Shown here: piece by piece, positions 7,301-10,997 of the stretch
How positions within the stretch are numbered: the stretch's first letter is position 1
Layout of the letters: each line of letters opens with the position of its first letter
From: JAACEU01 sp043816165
GTDB taxonomy: Bacteria > Patescibacteriota > Gracilibacteria > UBA1369 > LOWO2-01-FULL-3
NCBI GenBank assembly: GCA_043816165.1
Contig: JBDRIE010000028.1
Span: 1 to 10,997 of the forward strand
Length of the DNA stretch: 10,997 nucleotides
Reading direction: 5' to 3'
Position numbers and translations under genes: made by a program
Notes under the pieces: model-generated
What the model saw: only the letters and a program-made list of their open reading frames with translations
The model's database searches: none
What the model was told of the DNA's origin: nothing

Positions 7301-8637
7301 AGAAGTATTCATTTTGGTTTTCTCCCGTTGTAGGGACTTATTTGCAGTCTTTCTGCACAAGTAAAGATTTATTTACTGATTGTTATGATTGGAATACAGG
7401 CACCATCTATTACAGTCCTGATTCAAATCAGGGAGAGGCTTATTTAGTTGTCGGCGATTTTCTTGAGAAACTCGGAGAAAAGTTTGGAAATGATAACAAT
7501 TTTGTTGTTAAAAAAGTGGGGCATGCCACTGGCATAGAAGGAGAAGCGGCTGAATATCCGGGAGAAACTTTTTATCTAAGGGATACGAATGGATATTATC
7601 AAAATTTTATAAATGGACAATTATACAAGGAAACAAATTGGCTTAATGAAATGATGTATATTCCCGGAAAAATCGCGGAGTGTTTTAATAATCCTTCGAT
7701 TTGCGGTCAATCGGGAGGAGGAGGAACAGGAGGTTATTTTGGTTTCCCTATAGGAGATCCGGAACGAGGAACTGACGGTTCTTGGTATCAGAGTTTTCAA
7801 AATGAAAAAGAGATTCATTTGCAAACTAATGGACAAATAGAAGTCACTGATCTTCGTCACTATAGATGTCAAGTTTATGGAGATGTCACCAGTTCTTTTA
7901 AGCTTAAGCTTTATACTGCACATGGTATTTGGAACGGAGTGAAAGATGTTATTGGAGGAGTGGCTGTTGATTTACCTTTGTTAATTGGGGGAGTTATTAA
8001 GACAATAGGGAAAGTGGTTTTTAATCCAGCAGATAGTTACGTTGAGACGAAAGAGATAATTCAAGAATTAGCACAAATAGCTGATGACATAACCTGGCAA
8101 CAGGTGTGGGAAGTTGTTAATGATGGTGGAGATCAGGCTCTTATCGCTATTAAAAGCGAAATAGATACGGCTGCATGCCCGGCAAGAGAAAGTTATTTAG
8201 CAGGATATTTTATTGGATCGGCTGTTTCGATTTCAAAAGTTATTAGTGGATTAAAATGGGGCAAGAATTTACCGGGGCATTTTAAAACTGCCTTATTGAA
8301 AGTAATTAAGAAGGTGGATAAGTTTGGATTTAGAAAAGATAAGTTGCTGAATAGTCATTTTATTGATCATGGAGCCGATTTTAATGCTGTAGATGCAAGT
8401 GATTACTTGAATAAGGCTAATAGATTTTTTAGTAGTTTGGATAGTAATATTTTGGTGAAGATTAGAAAAAAAGATACTGGATTCGGGGGATCCAAAGGAG
8501 ATATTATTAAATATGATCCTTTAACGGATGAGTTTGCTGTTTTAAGTCAGGATGGATTTTTTAGAACTTATTTTAAACCTGTTCCGTTGCTGAATCACAA
8601 ATACAATACAAATTTAGAATACTTTAACGCTCAATAA
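4312..8637 (+). CDS. Exported polymorphic-toxin-like protein: degenerate transglutaminase domain, conserved core, C-terminal tip
   Basis: 1441 residues. Residues 1-34 form a Sec signal peptide (basic N-terminus, hydrophobic 12-26, Ala-Met-Ala before Glu35). Residues about 50-145 are charged and helical, probably a stalk. Residues about 245-430 resemble the transglutaminase-like domain that opens with Leu-Ala-x-x-Leu-x-x-x-Pro and contains Gly-Ile-Pro-Ala-Arg-Tyr (309-314). The position usually holding the catalytic Cys appears to be Asp294, the usual His is Leu374, and Asp423 is kept. A conserved core follows to about residue 865, ending in a Gly-x-x-Ile-x-x-Pro segment and a Gly-Thr-Gly-Thr-Tyr motif. 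After it come a variable spacer, a Gly-rich linker (1132-1141), a hydrophobic pre-toxin-like segment (1204-1310, with YxxGxxxG at 1295-1302) and the tip (about 1340-1441). Two immunity-like genes follow; the first begins two bases after this stop. Part of the core is repeated at 10513-10997. Toxicity is inferred from architecture and context. Confidence 0.8.
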   Translation: MFLNLKFKITKVILLSFVLNVFAPVLSPGLSAMAETVSDKDIVLETSVEQSSTVEKTENLYYSKLMREVRLIKEGKVDNTKEAKLQAINDLERFMEEEKARLDKLGVDKEKQKKYFELLELQLTDVKSQTDASLDEFEKVTEFYKETTLPLGESLDSVKESQFFDSTKDLRIENLEKPSKFYFGDEEVTVKSLSISDPGADEKISQTKQPGTLLRSLFGIGIAYAIDIQYMPVLEDLQADGEVIISSSIRDLAHDLNNNPVEIFNYVNNNINYEPYFGAKKGSVGCLQERVCNDVDTASLTIALMRAAGIPARYKKGLAVLPVEQLQNLLGVDETKTAYYVFYANNVPVYTLSGSQAGVDIDLADFTYETRLVLDWVNVEIFYDYDERGANIPNIMDLSEVATTQDLQALFADSYKKQWIPVDAAMKIYDRTQNEIVHDTANFDTMAFWLDFLQYQGDLSPIAKYIQDLLTQTGSDITLAQYQSTKEIQPRQFDVLPSSLSYILSQGTPSGGDPILMETWSQLPNDRRFQVTLSLLLESDSSVVFSNTFFGSEINNKGVDLMYQGATPADEAVIESYGGIHATPAALVDIQPYFLTDSGRYDGASSVGIGESLILQFEYSVGGNLIYTDQKYSVAGNQEGIYMVLSRVLDNPYFTDGLNDNSEILLEGNTGLAWKYIREVEKDSDLLAKTLDYKYDLEFFRAVVTQNRVLAEVGGIPTTFDFEGLTIDASLYINDYSNRGDFREHQEDFRLLLGENASYYEGQLFTDVAGLEGISTVTGLQYAYDNPGTYTVHTIDGSNESVIDTLALSANTKANMHADVQAGNTIITPDRPVVYENFDGSLYISLASDGTGTYAIGEQVSNGGWTVDDFQYASYFPPMGMITEYLSYSDSTKQVCFEDSMYGNPDLCMASWAEHNETETNNPGYQDQYGCLCSRGTNTYSDLDYAYGEVDTTYILTTNFAKFYASNGSYGSSGYWVSEQTVRNKINSVANQYPSGEKYSFWFSPVVGTYLQSFCTSKDLFTDCYDWNTGTIYYSPDSNQGEAYLVVGDFLEKLGEKFGNDNNFVVKKVGHATGIEGEAAEYPGETFYLRDTNGYYQNFINGQLYKETNWLNEMMYIPGKIAECFNNPSICGQSGGGGTGGYFGFPIGDPERGTDGSWYQSFQNEKEIHLQTNGQIEVTDLRHYRCQVYGDVTSSFKLKLYTAHGIWNGVKDVIGGVAVDLPLLIGGVIKTIGKVVFNPADSYVETKEIIQELAQIADDITWQQVWEVVNDGGDQALIAIKSEIDTAACPARESYLAGYFIGSAVSISKVISGLKWGKNLPGHFKTALLKVIKKVDKFGFRKDKLLNSHFIDHGADFNAVDASDYLNKANRFFSSLDSNILVKIRKKDTGFGGSKGDIIKYDPLTDEFAVLSQDGFFRTYFKPVPLLNHKYNTNLEYFNAQ
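6277..6761 (+). repeat. Toxin-core direct repeat, copy 1 (inside the full-length gene)
   Basis: This stretch, codons 656 onward of the toxin gene, aligns without gaps to 10513-10997 at a constant offset of 4236 bases. By hand count there are about 49 mismatches in 485 bases, about 90% identity. Mismatches are uneven: 6277-6329 and 6553-6664 (112 bp) are identical. The repeat probably continues rightward in the other copy beyond the window. Confidence 0.95.
8329..8637 (+). other. C-terminal toxin-tip domain of the 1441-residue protein
   Basis: About the last 100 residues (1340-1441) form a compact domain. It opens with Asn-Ser-His1349-Phe-Ile-Asp-His1353-Gly-Ala-Asp-Phe. Next come a short helix (Tyr-Leu-Asn-Lys-Ala-Asn-Arg-Phe), a basic strand (Lys-Ile-Arg-Lys-Lys, about 1383-1387) and Ile-Ile-Lys-Tyr-Asp1402-Pro. 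It then has Asp-Glu-Phe-Ala-Val and Arg1418-Thr-Tyr-Phe-Lys-Pro, and ends NLEYFNAQ. The order His/His-Gly, basic strand, Tyr-Asp-Pro, Glu-Phe-x-Val, Thr-Tyr-Phe-Lys-Pro is one I associate with tips of Rhs/CdiA-type toxins, possibly the barnase/EndoU/colicin E5-D/RelE-like (BECR) RNases. I cannot assign a named family with certainty. Candidate catalytic residues are His1349, His1353, Arg1385 and Thr1419. Confidence 0.5.
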
Positions 8638-8639
8638 TT

Positions 8640-9302
8640 ATGACTTATCATTGTATAGTTACGGACACCTGTCCAGTCTGTGGATATTTTGACTCCACAG
8701 GAGAAGTTTTTGGTCCAAATGGTGAATATGCTTATCAGGAAAATTGTCCATCTTGTGGAACGCAATTTGGCTATAATGATTGTCTTATAAGCCATAGAGT
8801 TTTAAGGAAAAGATGGGCAAAAGACGGATTCATCTGGGATTCTAGATCTTTAGAAGACAAGCCTAAAAATTGGAATCCAACAGCTCAACTAAAGAATTTA
8901 CAATTAAGTGATCAAGAAATAAAAGATTTAGTTAGATTGTCTGACCCAACTAAATGTGATGATTGGGAATTTCTTTCATTTAGAAATCTGGATGAAGCCA
9001 GAAAATATAAAAATATTTATTTAATCATGGAGGGAGATTATGGAAGACAAATTTATCTATCAGCACCAATTGAATTAATTAAGTGTAGCGAGAAAATATT
9101 AGAAAAACTCTTGCAGAAAATAGATAAAATTCGCTGTAATGATACCGGGGGAGCGAAAATTTGTTTTGAAGGCATGCAAAAAGGTCAAATAATTTCTGCT
9201 AGTGTAAGCAAAGGAATTGCTGATAATAAATTGTGGGTACACAAAGAACTGGAACATATGAAAGACGAGATTAATGGTATTCTTAGAGGAAAAAGGGAAT
9301 AA
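8640..9302 (+). CDS. Candidate immunity protein: zinc ribbon plus GDYGxQIYL domain
   Basis: 220 residues, cytoplasmic by absence of any signal or membrane segment. The N-terminus is a zinc ribbon, Cys11-x2-Cys14 and Cys36-x2-Cys39, followed by an Arg-Lys-Arg-Trp-Ala...Gly-Phe-x-Trp segment (56-66). This pattern is common in small genes next to polymorphic toxins. The C-terminal domain (about 108-216) has Glu131-Gly-Asp-Tyr-Gly-Arg-Gln-Ile-Tyr-Leu, a Leu-Ile-Lys-Cys, a Cys-Asn-Asp near 162-164, and near the end Asp-Asn-Lys-Leu-Trp-Val-His-Lys. I recognise the domain as a recurrent uncharacterised family but cannot name it. The ATG comes two bases after the toxin stop, the classical place for the cognate immunity gene, so the likely role is to bind and neutralise the tip in the producing cell. 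That is an inference. The gene is clearly AT-richer than the toxin core. The next gene is its paralogue. Confidence 0.8.
   Translation: MTYHCIVTDTCPVCGYFDSTGEVFGPNGEYAYQENCPSCGTQFGYNDCLISHRVLRKRWAKDGFIWDSRSLEDKPKNWNPTAQLKNLQLSDQEIKDLVRLSDPTKCDDWEFLSFRNLDEARKYKNIYLIMEGDYGRQIYLSAPIELIKCSEKILEKLLQKIDKIRCNDTGGAKICFEGMQKGQIISASVSKGIADNKLWVHKELEHMKDEINGILRGKRE
9213..9289 (+). repeat. Immunity-gene 3' repeat, copy 1
   Basis: These 77 bases near the end of the first immunity-like gene match 10374-10450 in the second with four mismatches and no gaps (about 95%). The upstream parts of the two genes are much more diverged, so this block was probably homogenised or duplicated more recently. Confidence 0.9.
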
Positions 9303-9303
9303 T

Positions 9304-9339
9304 TACCCTGATAATTTAACTTATTTTAACGCTCAATAA
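9304..9339 (+). pseudogene. Remnant of a toxin-tip 3' end (last 12 codons and stop)
   Basis: In frame, these bases read Tyr-Pro-Asp-Asn-Leu-Thr-Tyr-Phe-Asn-Ala-Gln-stop. The true toxin gene ends Tyr-Asn-Thr-Asn-Leu-Glu-Tyr-Phe-Asn-Ala-Gln-stop at 8602-8637. The last bases, TTTAACGCTCAATAATTATG, are identical at both places, including the TT spacer and the following ATG of an immunity-like gene. The codons just upstream differ, so this is not a simple copy of the existing tip end but the end of a related allele whose body has been lost. It is not part of any translated gene now. Confidence 0.8.
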
Positions 9340-9341
9340 TT

Positions 9342-10487
9342 ATGAATAATAATTTAAATCAACAGTACGACATATGTTTCGTGTGTGGATATATGGGAGA
9401 GAACATATACGAAGAAGCATATCTATCATGCCCGTGTTGTGGTTCTATGGGGGGAGAATACGAGAATCGAGAAAATACTTACAGATTAGAAAGCTTAAGA
9501 AAAAGATGGGCAAAAAATGGATTTCAGTGGCATTTAAAAAAAGAAAAGCTAAAAGATTGGGACCCAAAAAATCAACTAAGAAATTTAAAATTAAGTGCTA
9601 AAGAGATAAAAGAATTAATTCAATTATTTGATCCCAAAGAATATGAAAAAAAAATTAAAGAAACAGTTTTAGAACCAAAAGATTCAGCTTTTTTATCATT
9701 TGGAACTTTGAAAGCAGCAAAAAAAAACAATAATGGTTATATGTATATGAAAGGAGATTTTGGCAATCAAGTATATTTATCAATTCCAGCAAAACTCATA
9801 AAATGCGATGAAGAAACATTAAAAAAACTTTTACACAAAATAGACGAGATTTGTCATAACGATTTCATGGCATCATGCATTCTTTTTAAAAACAGGAAGG
9901 AAGGTCAGATAATTTCTGGGGGGCTGGGGGGTGGAATTGTAGATAATAAGTTATGGGTGCATAAGAAATTAAAACATTTGGAGGATAAAATCAGTCTTAT
10001 TTTGAGTGCTAAAGTGGGGATTTTTAGAAAAAAAATTGATTTTAAAATACTCACTAATACTAGCAATGAATTAATTGAAGGACACGAAAGCGCAGTCCGA
10101 AAAATGGTTTCCGAATCAAAAGGCAAGAAATACTTTTCTTTTAAAAGTTTAAAGAACGCAAAAAAACACGAGAAATCTTACTTAATAATGGAAGGAGATT
10201 ATGGAGGGCAGATTTATTTGTCATTTCCAGTTAAATTAATTAAATGTGACGAAGATGCTTTAAGAAAACTTTTAAAGAAATTTGATCAGCAATGCTGGGA
10301 TGACATGGAGGGAACTGGTATGTATTTTGAACAAATGGAAAAAGGACAAAGAATTTCTGGAGGAATGGGTGGTGGAATTGCAGATAATGAATTGTGGGTA
10401 CACAAAGAACTGGAACACATGAAAGACGAGATTAACGGTATTCTTAGAGGGAAAGGGAAAGTTGATGAATTTACAAAAAATAATTAA
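9342..10487 (+). CDS. Candidate immunity protein with zinc ribbon and two tandem GDYGxQIYL domains
   Basis: 381 residues, no signal or membrane segment. The N-terminal zinc ribbon uses Cys12-x2-Cys15 and a Cys30-Pro-Cys-Cys33 cluster, followed by Arg-Lys-Arg-Trp-Ala...Gly-Phe-x-Trp (53-63), paralogous to the upstream gene. Two copies of the C-terminal domain follow. Copy 1 (about 116-225) has Lys137-Gly-Asp-Phe-Gly-Asn-Gln-Val-Tyr-Leu and Asp-Asn-Lys-Leu-Trp-Val-His. Copy 2 (about 265-371) has Glu294-Gly-Asp-Tyr-Gly-Gly-Gln-Ile-Tyr-Leu and Asp-Asn-Glu-Leu-Trp-Val-His. Both copies keep a Gly-rich Gly-Gly-x-Gly-Gly-Gly-Ile stretch that the upstream paralogue lacks. Copy 2 is the nearer relative of the upstream gene's domain at its very end. 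The start is preceded by a fossil toxin-tip end, so this was probably the immunity gene of a lost toxin variant. It is strongly AT-rich. Immunity function is inferred. Confidence 0.78.
   Translation: MNNNLNQQYDICFVCGYMGENIYEEAYLSCPCCGSMGGEYENRENTYRLESLRKRWAKNGFQWHLKKEKLKDWDPKNQLRNLKLSAKEIKELIQLFDPKEYEKKIKETVLEPKDSAFLSFGTLKAAKKNNNGYMYMKGDFGNQVYLSIPAKLIKCDEETLKKLLHKIDEICHNDFMASCILFKNRKEGQIISGGLGGGIVDNKLWVHKKLKHLEDKISLILSAKVGIFRKKIDFKILTNTSNELIEGHESAVRKMVSESKGKKYFSFKSLKNAKKHEKSYLIMEGDYGGQIYLSFPVKLIKCDEDALRKLLKKFDQQCWDDMEGTGMYFEQMEKGQRISGGMGGGIADNELWVHKELEHMKDEINGILRGKGKVDEFTKNN
10374..10450 (+). repeat. Immunity-gene 3' repeat, copy 2
   Basis: Partner of 9213-9289 at a constant offset of 1161 bases, four mismatches in 77. 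It ends about 60 bases before the start of the second toxin-core copy. Confidence 0.9.
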
Positions 10488-10500
10488 TAACTTTGCAATC

Positions 10501-10997
10501 ATGATCCTGGGCGACGGTTTGAACGACAATTCCGAAATCCTGCTTGAAGGAAATACCGGACTTGCCTGGAAATATATCAGGGAGGTGGAGGAAGATTCGC
10601 GTTTGCTCTCTGGAGCTTTGGATTATGAATATAATCTGGAATTTTTCCGCGCCGTTGTGACACAAAACAGAGTTTTGGCTGAGGTGGGCGGAGTTCCTAC
10701 AACTTTTGACTTTGAAGGGCTGACAATCGATGCTTCTTTGTATATCAACGACTATTCAAACAGAGGAAATTTCAGGGAGCATCAGGAAGATTTCCGATTG
10801 TTGTTGGGGGAAAACGCTTCGTATTATGAGGGGCAATTATTCACCGACGTTGCGGGACTTGAAGGAATTTCAACTGTAACAGGGTTGCAGTATGCTTATG
10901 CAAATCCGGGGATTTACACGGTGTACACCATTGATAGCTCTAATGAGACTGTCATTGATACTTTGGCTTTGAGCGCGAATACTATGGCAAACATGCA
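10501..10997 (+). CDS. Orphan toxin-core cassette, partial (runs off right edge)
   Basis: From 10513 the sequence matches codons 656 onward of the 1441-residue toxin gene, about 90% identical and colinear with no frameshift or stop to the window end. An ATG at 10501 is in frame, four codons before the homology, and lies 13 bases after the preceding stop, so a product without signal peptide, stalk or transglutaminase-like domain could in principle be made. There is no ribosome binding site. Such headless copies of a toxin core, placed after the immunity genes and leading to an alternative tip, are known as orphan cassettes in CdiA and Rhs loci. There they act as donors for tip exchange. The expected continuation is core, linker, a different tip and its immunity gene; that part lies outside the window. 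It could equally be a decaying duplicate. Confidence 0.75.
   Translation, partial: MILGDGLNDNSEILLEGNTGLAWKYIREVEEDSRLLSGALDYEYNLEFFRAVVTQNRVLAEVGGVPTTFDFEGLTIDASLYINDYSNRGNFREHQEDFRLLLGENASYYEGQLFTDVAGLEGISTVTGLQYAYANPGIYTVYTIDSSNETVIDTLALSANTMANM
10513..10997 (+). repeat. Toxin-core direct repeat, copy 2
   Basis: Partner of 6277-6761. The homology begins sharply at 10513; the bases before it (10488-10512) do not resemble the toxin gene upstream of 6277, so this is a clean duplication or recombination breakpoint. The longest identical block is 10789-10900. Confidence 0.95.

Noticed and set aside
1..10997. Use of TGA as a sense codon, as in Gracilibacteria and Absconditabacteria.
   Set aside because: The called genes are full length with no in-frame TGA under the standard code.
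1..10997. CRISPR arrays, tRNA or rRNA genes, transposases.
   Set aside because: No regularly spaced short repeats, no cloverleaf-like or rRNA-like stretches and no transposase-like protein were seen; the only long repeats are the toxin-core and immunity-gene duplications.

Overview
The window holds a type IV pilus minor-pilin cluster, a short antirepressor-like gene, and a locus that reads as a polymorphic toxin system. The organism is a bacterium using the standard code: long ORFs contain no in-frame TGA, and every stop seen is TAA or TAG. None of the nine starts called here has a recognisable Shine-Dalgarno sequence. Together with the style of the pilins and of the large Sec-exported surface protein, this would suit a Patescibacteria/CPR-type genome (for example Peregrinibacteria-like). 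That assignment is an inference with low confidence.

Region 1 (1-3241): a divergent pilin cluster. On the minus strand, running off the left edge, is a PilX-like prepilin. On the plus strand are three prepilin-like genes (GspH/FimT-like, PilV/GspI-like, PilW/GspJ-like) in a tight operon; the last two overlap by one base. All three plus-strand proteins have a class III signal with Glu at +5. Such minor pilins form the priming complex at a pilus tip.

Region 2 (3242-4311): a minus-strand Bro-N/DinD-type antirepressor-like gene, then a 215-bp divergent intergenic region. That region holds a good promoter in each direction and a perfect 11-bp inverted repeat, a candidate shared operator.

Region 3 (4312-10997): a 1441-residue exported protein with a signal peptide, a helical stalk, a transglutaminase-like domain that seems to have lost its catalytic Cys and His, a conserved core, a Gly-rich linker, a hydrophobic pre-toxin segment and a small C-terminal tip resembling nuclease-type toxin domains. 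Two paralogous zinc-ribbon genes follow immediately and are the candidate immunity genes; the second carries a duplicated C-terminal domain. The short gap between them keeps a 12-codon fossil of the 3' end of another toxin tip (same terminal NLxYFNAQ-stop, same TT spacer, same ATG). After the second immunity gene a second copy of the toxin core begins abruptly (about 90% identical over 485 bp, no indels, in frame with an ATG) and runs off the right edge. The layout core-tip-immunity-[tip remnant]-immunity-core' is what is expected of a toxin locus that exchanges C-terminal tips by recombination. All functional statements about toxicity and immunity are inferences from architecture.
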